Shown here piece by piece: positions 54,531 through 64,000 of a DNA stretch of 64,000 nt. The stretch is from positions 55,281,001-55,345,000 of the forward strand of contig CANTUV010000033.1 of assembly GCA_947685225.1 (NCBI GenBank), written 5' to 3'. Numbering within the stretch: position 1 is the stretch's first letter; each line of letters begins with the position of its first letter. The stretch comes from Garcia nutans. Lineage: Eukaryota; Streptophyta; Magnoliopsida; Malpighiales; Euphorbiaceae. Made by a program: the position numbers and the translations under genes. The notes beneath the pieces are model-generated. The model was not told the DNA's origin and ran no database searches. It saw only the letters and a program-made list of their open reading frames with translations.

Positions 54531-56607
54531 AGGAATACCATCAACTTGAGGCAGCAGAGGAGTGAACTTCTTGTCTTCATATGGAAAGACAGTTTCATAA
54601 AAGATAACATTTCTGGAAACTATTAAAGCTCTTGTGTGCAGATTCATCATCAGGTACCCCTTTGTTCCTTCTTTGTACCCCAAAAAGATACATTTTTGAG
54701 CTCTAGGATCAAGTTTTGTTCTATTTGCCCTGATTGTACTAGCATAACATAGACTGCCAAATACCTTCAGATTTGAGAAATCTGGTACTTGTTCAAATAA
54801 TATCTGATAAGGAGATTGTTCTTGTAACAAAGGAGTAGGTATCCTATTAATTAAAAATGCAGCATGTATGACAGCAAATCCCCAAAAACTTTTAGGTAAA
54901 TTTGACTGAAACAATAAACTTCTGGCCACATTTAGTATATGCTGATGTTTTCTTTCTGCTACTGCATTTTGTTCAGGGGTTTCTGGACAGGTAGTCTGAT
55001 GTACAATGCCTTGACTAGCAAAGAATTCCTTCATTAGAAATTCTACCCCATTATCACTCCTTATTGTTTTAACTTGCTTCCCATATTGAGTTTTTGCCAT
55101 AACAATAAATTGTTTGATTAATTCTCTAGCTGCACTTTTCTCCTTTAGAAGGTATACCCAAAGGTATCTTGTATGATCATCAATAATAGTTAGGAAATAT
55201 TTATGACCATTATATGTAGTAGTGATAACAGGTCCCCAAATGTCCATGTGTACAAGCTCAAAAGAAGATTTAGTTTTAATTAGACTGTCAGTAAAACTTA
55301 ATCTCTTTTGCTTGGCAAAATGACATATATCACATGGTAAATCTTTATTATTGTCTTGAATTTCAGGGTGCTGTTTACACAAAATAGAGAGTCTAGCACT
55401 AGGAAGATGCCCTAGTCTAAAATGCCAAACATCATTATTACATTGTTTAAAGAACAAAGAAGTGGCTGATAAAATAGCTTTATTAATTTTAGTTGATAAG
55501 ACTGTGACAAGATCTTCATTCTGCAACAGTCTATATAGTCCATGTAACACCTTAGCTATACCAATCATCTTCCAGGTCTTTACTTCCTGGATTATGCACA
55601 AATCATCATAAAGGAACAATGAGCAATGTAACTGATTAATGAGACTTGTGACTGATATGAGGTTAAAAGCAAACCCAGGTATGTAGAGAACATCTCTAAG
55701 GTATAAATCTTTTGAGAAAATAACAGTGCCAGAAAAATGGGCAACTAGATATTCTCCATTAGGGAGCTTCACTTTAACAGGTTGAATTTTCTTATATTCT
55801 GTGAAAAATTCTATAGACTTACATATGTGGTCAGTGGCACCACTATCTAATATCCAAATAGAATTGTATACAGACTTAGGAATACCTGAATTTTGAGTTA
55901 CTCCAGGTTCAGTCATGATGTTATTGACTGCATGTCCAGTAGCTTTTGTTCCTGCAGAATCAATCATACTCATGATTTTCTGATATTGCTCCATTGTGAA
56001 AGACACAGTTGCTTCAGGTATATGTTTGTGCACATCAGCTGAGTTAGCAACATTACAGTAATTGGGTTGATGTTGCATTTGATTGCAAGAGTAGTCTGGA
56101 GCTGACATATACTGTCCTTGCACAGAATTATATGATGGGTTTCCAGTTGCAACAGGTAAAACATGCCCCTGCATTGTATTATAGGTAAAATCTGTGACAG
56201 GAAAAACTTCTTGTGATGACAACATATTATTGTTAGCATAAGCATCAGATGACTCATAACTAACAACATTTACAGGATCAGTGATAGCATTTACAGGATT
56301 ATAATGAGTGATATCTTGATATTCTCCAAACACAGCATTCACAGCAACATTAGGTCTGAAACTAGCTCTTGACTTATATCCAGGAGGATAACCAATTCTT
56401 CTGTAACATGTCTCAATAGTGTGATTTGTCCCATTACAGTAAGTACACTTTCTTTGTACACCAGAGTGAGTGTTGACAGTTGGTTGTGCATAAAACTGTG
56501 ATTGTTGTGGAAGCCTTTGTCCTCTAAAATTCTGCTGTGCAAAGCCTCTTGACATCAGATTAGGTCTATAACCTCTGCTTAGTAATGCTTTTGCCTCTGA
56601 TTGAGTA
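54414..56607 (-). pseudogene. Copia C gag C-terminus, protease and integrase (713-aa frame)
   Basis: From Met at 56555: the zinc knuckle Cys37, Cys40, His45, Cys50 (CTYCNGTNHTIETC). The protease active site is Asp237-Ser238-Gly239 in WILDSGATDHI. The integrase zinc finger is His378, His383, Cys408 and Cys411. The integrase catalytic triad is Asp438 (HMDIWGP), Asp501 (IRSDNGVEF) and Glu534 (NAVAERKHQ). The post-core GYKEGTKGYLM motif follows. The frame derails near 54520 and ends at 54414. It joins gag (56608-57306) through a frameshift near 56620, apparently loss of two bases in a GAGAGA run. Confidence 0.88.
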
Positions 56608-57306
56608 TTATAATGATGTTCTCTCTTGTTGCATCACCATAGAGAAAACTTTGTTCAATGAGGGCAAAGGATCTTGCATAAGCACATTACTCTTAACATT
56701 CTCAAACCTATCACTAAGGCCTCTAATGAACCTTATAACCTGATCCTTGTCCCTATCTTCTTTACACTGATTTGCAGCTCCACAATTACAGGTTTGTCTG
56801 CATCTACAAGGTTTAACAGGCCTCAACACAGCTAGTTCATCCCACAAAATTTTCTGCTGAGTATAATACTCTGAAACAGATAAGTCTGCTTGCTTAAAAC
56901 TTGATATTTCATCTAATAGATCTGCAATCCTAAAATTGTCTCCTTGTGAAAAACGATCTTGCAAATCTTTCCAAACATCAACTGCATTGTCAATCCACAG
57001 AATGCTCTGTGCTATGGAGGGAGAAACGGACTTTGTAATCCAACTTGTAACCATATTGTTACATCTACTCCAGGCACTATATAGAGGATCATTTTCTTCA
57101 GGTATTGTAACTGTTCCTATAATGAAACCTAACTTGTTTTTAATAGCTAAAGCCACTTTCATTGCTCTAGCCCATGAATGATAGTTGAATTCAGTCAAGG
57201 GCATAGAAACAAGAATGGATGAGGTTGATTCATTAGGATGCAAATATAATGGATTAGAAGGATTGGTAAGATGATCTGAAATATTTGTATTTGCAGGATT
57301 AGCCAT
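56608..57306 (-). pseudogene. Copia C gag N-terminus (232-aa frame)
   Basis: It starts at Met (57306) with an N-terminal LYLHPNESTSS segment and FNYHSWARAMKVALAIKNKL, matching the Retrotran_gag_3 start found in plant Copia proteins. It continues with DLQDRFSQGDNFRIADLLDE, LSVSEYYTQQKILWDEL and a Cys-rich insert with CRCRQTC (the usual C-x-C region). Then come the RFIRGLSDRFENVKSNVL and MQDPLPSLNKVFSMVMQQE motifs. It ends prematurely at a stop caused by the GAGAGA frameshift. Confidence 0.88.
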
Positions 57307-57570
57307 TTTCTAGGGTTTTAATGAAGAAATAAGAGAAATTCTGGAGTTTGAAAAAAAATTAGGTAAAATGAAGCAAAATTGACACAGTAACTAGCAAAAA
57401 AAAAATAATCAGAAAACAAAGAATCAACCAAGATCTAGACAAGAAAGTATATCTTTGTGAAGAAACAGGTATTATAGCAAAGCATCGAATAATCTTGCAC
57501 AAAATGAACAGTACTTAGCTGGAAATTTCAACACAACGATCGATCTTCATAAGATTGTTGTATCAATAAA

Positions 57571-57582
57571 GCTCTGATACCA
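57571..57582 (-). other. Primer-binding site of Copia C
   Basis: GCTCTGATACCA on the plus strand, complementary to initiator tRNA-Met. It touches the LTR with no spacer, which supports placing the LTR edge at 57583. Confidence 0.92.
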
Positions 57583-58035
57583 TAAGAAATGTGATGAATC
57601 AACATTTAATGTCTTGAAAAATCAATTAAAGAAAGATTACAAAGAAGTTTAGAAGAACAACTGATTATAAGAACTAGAGAGAGAATGAAAAAGAGAGAAT
57701 GAAAATTAGAAAAATTCTCTGTAAAGATAACTACTTCGTCTTTCTTCTTCCAGCTTAAATATACACCATCTGTTATTCTGTTTTGATCAGGTGGTGGTGT
57801 TTTATTCTTCTGTTACAATCAAATGGTGGAGATTATCCAAGTTGGCTTTGCTCCACGTGATTACTAACAGCCTCACATGCTTCAACTTAAAACACTGCAT
57901 TCACTCATCAAACAGTGGAGATCATTCAGCTTGACTCACTCTGCACGTGTGCTTCTTCTTCTTCTTTAAATTGTTTGTAACGGCTATTTGCAGATTTCAA
58001 TTTCTTATTCTTCAAACTCAGAGTATCTTGTATTA
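57583..58035 (-). repeat. 5' LTR of Copia C
   Basis: 453 bp, matching 52282-52733, followed by target duplication TACTT. Confidence 0.9.
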
Positions 58036-58040
58036 TACTT

Positions 58041-58515
58041 GGTTAAGAATTAGAATGATTCCTCATTCTCTCACTTTGACTCCTCTTTTAATAATATATA
58101 TATATATATATACACAAGCTTAATTAGTATAAATTTCTACCGTGCACGATTGTTTTGGTTTTATAATATTTTCAAAAAATTTAAAAATTAATTAATTTCT
58201 TCAATAAAATAATTATATTAAAATAATGTATGATAATTTGATTGAATTAAATCTTGTAATATTCCAATGTCCTGTTGGTGCCCGCAATGTGTTTAAATTA
58301 GTGAATGGAACTGCCTTTCATAATTGCACAATTTCGCAATTACAAGATGTTCTGACTACAATTATTTTAGCAACACCTGAAAGAAAATAGCATATTTGTG
58401 GGGTGGCCAAGAACTTGCTATAACTGTGCAGTCTCAAGCTCCTTCTCCAATCACCAACACTAAAATGGCTGCCAAAAAATGAGACCATTTATCAGCTTAC
58501 ATTGGTGGTGATTTT
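58041..58515 (+). pseudogene. P5: single-domain phytocyanin exon relic
   Basis: 58041-58256 is intron sequence shared with 34850-34910 and 37240-37382, including a (TA)n tract near 58090. The exon (from about 58257) encodes FQCPVGARNVFK, then a NGTAFHNC-like segment, then an ALTT-like region and LATPERK followed by TAG, then a CGVAKNL-like segment and SQAPSP. It matches P2 closely, without the small duplication P2 carries. It is not functional. Confidence 0.75.
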
Positions 58516-59554
58516 GTTAGATTTTCAAATGTATTGTTCAGTGCTAATGTTGTTTTTACGATATTTTGCCAATGTATGCTCAAGTTTAGATATAATATTA
58601 GAAAATTAACAATATATCAATTAAAATAACTCAGATCATGAACTTAACATAATTAATATATTTTGAATTGAAAATGGGCAAAAAACATTGTATAATTTAA
58701 AAGAATTTGCCGATTGAATTTATAAATTATAATGTTGACCAAGACTGTCGCATGCTGAAGACAATTCCCATCTAACCGTCACTTATTTGTTGTTGTGCGA
58801 TAAATGAGTTTTTTTTATTTATTGAACACGTGACGATGGCTTTTTTAATATATTATTTATCAAATTTTTGATAAAAATATTAAAAAATTATAAATTATTT
58901 ATCAAAATATCATAATTAATGAAATATTTATCAAAATACCATATTTTTATTTATTTATAATAAATTTATTTATAATGAGTTTATAAATTTTACATAGTTT
59001 ATAATGAGTTTATAATAAAATAACTAAAATAAATTTGATAAAAAAATAAAAATTTAAAAAAATATGATAAATGATATTAATTTTCTATTATATATGATAT
59101 TTATTTAATTTTCAGTGGGCCATTTAATTATAAAGATTAAAAAGCCTTTTAAAAATTTAAACACTAAATCCAAGAGCATTGTCTAAATTTCACAAAATTC
59201 TTTTTTAATTATAAAAATTGAAAAAATAGAATGACATTACATGGTGCTCAAGGCATCAGTTATCAAGATTTAAAGCTCAATGAGTAAAGACTATTAAGTC
59301 TTTTTTAAAACACCAAAACACATCATTGTTTTTCTAACGATTTCTTGAAAAAGAAATATCTATTTTTGTAATTTCAATTTTATTAAACTTTCACATGATC
59401 TACTTAATTGTAAAGACTAAGCCTTTAAAAAATTTAAACACTTAGCTATGGATTCAAGAGTATGACCGAAATTTTATAAAAATCAAAATTAATTGAATGA
59501 TACTGTTTCTAAGAAATAAGACTAATTATATTATTTGATTAATGATATAATAAT
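58516..59554. other. AT-rich intergenic DNA
   Basis: 58860-59060 belongs to the dispersed AT-rich repeat also at 51315-51480. Two related segments near 59140-59175 and 59420-59460 share TTTAAAAAATTTAAACACT-like words. No gene. Confidence 0.45.
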
Positions 59555-59601
59555 TTCATAGAATTAAATTTTGTAGTGTTCAATGTCTTGTTGGTGCCCA
59601 C
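59555..59601 (+). pseudogene. Tiny phytocyanin relic cut by an LTR element
   Basis: AGAATTAAATTTTGTAGTGT and CAATGTCTTGTTGGTGCCC match the intron/exon junction of P3 (37372-37410). It breaks off at 59601/59602 where an LTR-like sequence begins. Confidence 0.6.
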
Positions 59602-61548
59602 TGTAACATCTCTAATTTTTAAAAATTAAATTAAATAAATTAACATTAAATTAAATAAAAAATTTAAATAAAAAATTAAATAATTTTAAAAAATTAAATA
59701 ATTTTAAGTGAAAAAATAGAATGTATATATGAAATATACATAAAATATATATAAGTCGACTAAAAGTCGGCACTTTAAAAGAAAAATCAAAGTCAAGTGA
59801 TAATTTTATAAATATACTTTAAAAATTAAAATTATTAAAATAATTTAAAAATAAATTATATATGAATGAAAGATGTAATTTATAATTTTTATTAAATAAA
59901 TAAATAATTAATTAATTAAAAATATAATAAAATAATATTATATATATATATATGGTTAAAATGAAAGTGGAAAGAAAGAAAATAAAAATTGATTGTCATC
60001 TTCTTCTTCTTCCTTGTAAGGCCGAACCTCCATAGCTTCAAGGTACAAGATTTTTTTTCTTCCAAGCTCCATTAATTGAAAAGAATTTTAGGTTTCAAGT
60101 GAAGTTTTAGTAATTTTCTCTTGAATTAGTAAGTTTTTTAACTTCTTTCATTGGATTTTCATGAAATTGAGATTATATTGATTTTGAATTTTTAGAGTAG
60201 TATGATTTTATTGCTTGGGTATGAATGAAGTTATTTTGAGTAGTTATTAATGATTGTAAGGTTGGATTGAAAAAATGGTTAAGTTTGAGTTGAGTTAGGT
60301 GAAGAGAGAGAATTTAGGGTTATGGAATATATGAATTTTTGAAATCATGAGTTTTAATTATGTAATTTGATTCTAAATATACTGTATTGATGCATAAATA
60401 AGAATTTTAAAGTCAAATGATAAATTTGGTTAAGTTTAGATAGAGATTGAAAATGATAGTGTTGAATTTAGAATTTTGAAAAGAGAATTTTCAAAGAATG
60501 GTCAATTGTTTGATTTTAATGTTTGAAACAAGTTATTTAATGATATAAGTTATTGAAATAAGTTTGGATTAATAATTGGAATGAGTTGGAATGAAGAATC
60601 TTCATTGGTGAAGGTTATGCCATTTTAGAGTTTGGTTTAAAGAATATGTGTTTATTAATGTGATTGAATGAAACATGTTATAATTTTTTTAATTATATAA
60701 ATAAACTTTAAACTCCAATTTAAATAGTTTAATATGGTTTTTCAATGTTAAAGTAAGGTTAGGCTTAATTTTAAAAATATTGTATAAATGAGATTTAATT
60801 AAGGTTTAATGTTTGTAATGTCTTAAAATGTGATATTAAATTATTGTATTTAATCATATTTGGTATAAGCATTGAGAAGTAGTAGATTAGTCAACCTTAG
60901 TGTTGAAGGGCAACTTAGAAGTGAAAGTTTGAGGAAGTTTTTTTAGCTTGCATTTGAGTATTTAATAAAGTATGTATAAACTTTTGATAAATGAGATATA
61001 TTTATCTTATATTTGGGCTTAATACATTTTGGATGAAAAATATATTAAGCTACTTGATACATTGAACATTCATTGAACATTCATGAACAATATGCTATGA
61101 CATGTATATTGTTATGTAGGTTTTATATGCATTGTGAAAAGCCATTATTAAAGGCTAAATTAAATAAAGTGTGAAATATTGAAAATAATCTAAAATATTT
61201 AGGCAATATGATTTTAATATGAAATGTAATACATTGTGATGAAATGATGAGATATGATAAATTACTATGAATTGACATTGATACAAATGAAAAAAAGTAA
61301 AAATGATGCAATGTGATGAAAAATGAGAAAATGAAGCAATGTGAAAAATGTGAAAATGAGGTAAAATGTCTAGTTGATAACTAGAAAATGAAAAAAAAAA
61401 ATTGATTATAGAAAATATGAATTGTTTGTGTACCTAGTATGTTATTCAATTTTTAAAGTTATGTATTTAGTTGTATGCCTATGAGGTTATTTTCATTGTT
61501 TGCTTTCGGAACTAGAAGTTATGCATCACTGATATTTGATTTTACCTT

Positions 61549-61700
61549 TAGAGGCTAGACGCTATATCCACTGATACATAATTTTGCCTTTGAGGCTAGA
61601 CGCTATATCCACTGATACATAATTTTGCCTTTGAGGCTAGACGCTTAGCGTCACTGATATATGATTTGCCTTTGGAGCTAAACACTTGGTATCAATATAC
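61549..61700. repeat. 41-bp minisatellite, array 1
   Basis: Four units of the form GCCTTTGAGGCTAGACGCTA then TATCCACTGATACATAATTTT, the last two diverged. It lies within the LTR-like sequence. Confidence 0.85.
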
Positions 61701-62263
61701 ACCAAAACAGTAACTCTGGAATTTGAATGATATATTAGTGTGTTTGAGCCCATGCTTATGTATGTGTTTATGTAAATTATAAAAGATGAAAGATTATTCT
61801 TTAAAAGTGAACTTGTATGTCACATTGTGATGTAGCATACAAATGCATTATGTATTGACATTGTATTAAAGTGTTATTATTATCAAAGTTTATATCATTA
61901 GGTCTTTAGTTTAACGCGATTGTAATTCATCGCGCAGGTGACAGAGGTGATCCGATAGAGCCAGAGAGTTCTTCTAGACTCGCTAGGGTCTAGCTTTGAG
62001 AATGTAGAGTTAATATTGTTGTATCAAGATCAGAGTCATTCGCCAACATATATATTTTATATTATAATACATTTTGATATTATGTATATAATGTTATATT
62101 TTTGGAGAATATATTATAAATTATAAATAATATTTAGAATAAATTGTGTAATGTGGAATTTTATATATGTTTTGATATATTTATGTATATATAAATATTT
62201 TGAGGAATTTTGGAGAAATTGAGAAGTTAAGGTGAAAATTTGTATGAGGCTATTCTCATTATT

Positions 62264-62405
62264 TGCCTTCGAGGTTAGACGCTATGCATAACTGATACTT
62301 GATTTTGCCTTTAGAGCTAGACGCTATGCGTTACTGATACATGATTTTACCTTTAAGGCTAGACGCCTGGCATCACTGATATATGATTTATTTTCAGAGC
62401 TAGAC
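62264..62405. repeat. 41-bp minisatellite, array 2
   Basis: Three and a half units of the same repeat as array 1. The similarity extends left to TGTATGAGGCTATTCTCATT, matching TGCCTATGAGGTTATTTTCA near 61475, so a larger module was duplicated. The array is cut mid-unit at GAGCTAGAC by the element starting at 62406. Confidence 0.8.
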
Positions 62406-62929
62406 TGTAAAACCCTTAATTTTTGGAAAAATTGGAATCTAAGGGCAAAATGGTAATTTTACCTTCAATTCATATTCGAGTGCATTTTATAACGTTTGGT
62501 GTTTATTTTCATAATGTGGGTGTTGAGATGTTTGTTTTGAGTATAATATTGTGTTTTTGGCTTCGGGGGTATTTTGGTCATTTTGGAGGTCGAAAAATTT
62601 TTGGGTTTCGTTTTGCTGTTTTTGATGTCATTTTGGTGACCGTGATGTCGTTACGGTTATTTTAAGTATAATTTTGCTAGGGATTGTATTTCGAAAATTT
62701 TTTGGGTATTTATTAATTTTTAATTAAAATAAAATAAAATAAATAAATAAATTAAATAATTAATTAACTAATTAATTAATATAATTCTGAAAATAATTGA
62801 ATTTGGGGTTAGTTGTAAATTTTTATAAGTTAGTTGGGTTTTTTTTTGAAATTTTAAAGAGTTTTAAGGTATTTTTAAATTAAAAAAATTAATTTAGGGG
62901 TATATTGGTAATTTTCCACCTAAAAATTG

Positions 62930-62937
62930 TATAAATA
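62930..62937 (+). promoter_or_regulatory. Probable TATA box of the LTR-like element
   Basis: TATAAATA in the context TTGTATAAATAGGGGTG, about 525 bp from the element start. A transcript start near 62965 would put the GC-rich repeats in the leader. Confidence 0.55.
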
Positions 62938-63036
62938 GGGGTGTTAGGGCACCCAAATGAGTGTCTAATTTCTTGTGCCGCCGGAGAGAGAAAAGGGAAG
63001 AAAAAAATAAAACTTTTTTTTCAAAAATCAGAGACT

Positions 63037-63192
63037 CTGTCGTTTAGCAGTACGCGCGCGGATTAGCCAGTGTCGTTCGGCGTGCAGGTGTGTCGTTCTG
63101 CGCGGAGCTGCTGGCTGAAGGCGTTGTCGTTGGGCGAGAGGAGCGTGTCGTTCAACGGGCCAGCGTGGATTCTCGGCCTGTCGTTTTGGGCT
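63037..63192. repeat. GC-rich TGTCGTT repeats
   Basis: TGTCGTT occurs six times (63038, 63070, 63089, 63125, 63146 and 63179), each followed by a short G/C-rich word such as CGGCGTGCAGG or CTGCGCGGAG. Spacing varies from 19 to 36 bp. Confidence 0.7.
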
Positions 63193-63544
63193 TCTCTATT
63201 CTACCAGTTTTGAAATTTTTGAGGTTTCTTCAATTTGTTTTCAATTTCTTCCAAACTAATGGCATGATTTTTGTTATTTAATGTTAGTATAACATATTAG
63301 ATGTTTAAAAATAAAATTTTAAGGTTGATTTTGATTTTTAATGAATTTAAATAGATTAAATTGTTTAAGGGTGTTATTGGTATTGTTAAGTTTGGATTTA
63401 AGATTTGTGAAAATAGGCTTATGATTTGTAACCAAATTTGATTTTGATCTGTTCTAGGGATGTTAAACTTGATCTAGAAATTTATTTTGGAATTTTCATG
63501 TTTGATTTATATTTTTATTTCATTAATAAAGTGAAAAATTATTT

Positions 63545-63835
63545 CTGCTTGTGATTACTAATATTTCAGTAACTTTGTCGAATTTTTAAAAATTATTGGT
63601 AAATGATCTAGGTCTGAATTTTTGATATGTTTTAGGATATGATGTTAGGTTAGCTGTAGGATTTTATTTGGGAATTTTAGGTTAATATTTATATTTTTTA
63701 ATTGAATTATTGATTTGATAATGCTGTCTGTGCATAGTCACTGTAAATCCAGTACATTTGTTGAATTTTTAAAAATAATTGGTGTTTGATATTAATCTGA
63801 ATTTTTGATATGTTGTTTATTAGGATGTTTTAAAT
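63545..63835. repeat. Imperfect tandem repeat of about 190 bp
   Basis: 63549-63655 and 63738-63835 share TTGAATTTTTAAAAAT(A/T)ATT, TCTGAATTTTTGATATGTT and AGGATNT-type words. Confidence 0.6.
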
Positions 63836-64000
63836 CTTTGAAAAATAAATTGGAGTCTGGTTATAATGTTTAGGTTCTGAAATAAATTAAGAATTGACAC
63901 TGCTATTGGTTAAGGGTTTTCTAATAATGTCTGTTTTGAAAATTATTTTGAAGGTCTTATATGTCTTGAAAAATTATGAAATTTTTATATGTTGTCCATC

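Larger units (their letters stand above)
52282..58035 (-). mobile_element. Copia LTR retrotransposon C, nearly intact, two frameshifts
   Basis: 5754 bp with target duplication TACTT (52277-52281 and 58036-58040), LTRs 52282-52733 and 57583-58035, primer site 57571-57582 and a purine tract at 52734. Gag, protease, integrase, reverse transcriptase and RNase H are all present on the minus strand with their catalytic residues. Two frameshifts, near 56620 (in gag) and near 54520 (between integrase and reverse transcriptase), split the polyprotein. LTRs differ at roughly a dozen positions. The LTR ends are TA...TA in place of TG...CA. The gag start is of the Retrotran_gag_3 type. Confidence 0.92.
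59602..62405 (+). mobile_element. LTR-like sequence (probable Ty3/gypsy), interrupted on the right
   Basis: It starts TGTAACATCTCTAATTTTTA, the form of many plant gypsy LTR starts. It contains a pyrimidine-rich leader-like stretch (about 59995-60080), long T/G-rich sequence without coding capacity, a GC-richer patch with GCGCAGGTGACAGAGGTGAT near 61934, and two arrays of a 41-bp repeat. I find no gag or pol. At 62406 it is interrupted by another LTR-like start, so its own end probably lies beyond the window. Confidence 0.5.
62406..64000 (+). mobile_element. Second LTR-like element, inserted in the first, runs off the window
   Basis: It starts TGTAAAACCCTTAATTTTTG. It has a TATA box at 62930-62937 and a run of TGTCGTT repeats, then T/G-rich leader-type sequence to the end of the window. 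No gag or pol is reached and no second LTR is visible, so size and class are inferred. The start form and layout parallel the element at 59602. Confidence 0.5.

Noticed and set aside
61123..61311. Short minus-strand frame
   Set aside because: T/A-rich LTR-like DNA; no motif.

Overview
The window is eukaryotic, plant nuclear DNA. It is strongly AT-rich, has spliced genes with GT/AG introns, and carries plant gene families (COMT-type O-methyltransferases, phytocyanins), plant Copia elements primed by initiator-Met tRNA, a gag-only element primed by tRNA-Asp, and hAT-type MITEs. A eudicot is most likely; the species cannot be named from sequence alone.

The backbone is an array of partial segmental duplications containing two gene families. 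O-methyltransferase (OMT) sequence occurs five times: A (15267-16784, four broken exons), B (29841-30704, 5'-truncated), C (32116-32180, exon 3 only), D (44602-46217, intact, four exons, 361 aa) and E (47144-47683, exons 3-4, decayed). Phytocyanin sequence occurs as two copies of a two-domain gene (P1 19278-28048; P4 48410-49754, both broken) and as several shorter single-domain relics (about 29735, 32321, 37383, 58257 and 59555). Non-coding flanks of these genes repeat in the same order, so I read the region as a repeatedly duplicated and truncated gene cluster. OMT-D is the only gene that looks able to encode a full-length enzyme.

Left part (1-13000): a hAT-type MITE (1079-12644, 8-bp duplication CATTTAAT) is split by a Copia element (1480-12565, AATCA). 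That Copia element is split in its gag by a gag-only LTR element (5628-11571, ATCCC) whose two 1537-bp LTRs are almost identical.

Middle (13000-37800): a LINE-like tail, OMT-A, a GC-rich hAT MITE, then P1. The second intron of P1 has grown to about 7.9 kb and holds a DUF4283-type LINE relic, AT-rich tandem duplications and another hAT MITE. A further hAT MITE, OMT-B and OMT-C fused to phytocyanin fragments follow.

Right-middle (37800-51300): a small deleted Copia element (37840-41414), a long inverted repeat (43106-43992), OMT-D, OMT-E, P4, and then the 5' end of an unrelated gene resembling NOM1/SGD1 (nucleolar MIF4G protein) joined to the phytocyanin 3' flank.

Right (51300-64000): a duplicated flank with a probable SINE, a Copia element (52282-58035) with unusual LTR termini and two frameshifts, another phytocyanin relic, and LTR-like sequence of probable Ty3/gypsy type, one element apparently inserted in another and running off the end. 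All four LTR elements whose orientation is set by coding sequence lie on the minus strand. No tRNA, rRNA or CRISPR was found.
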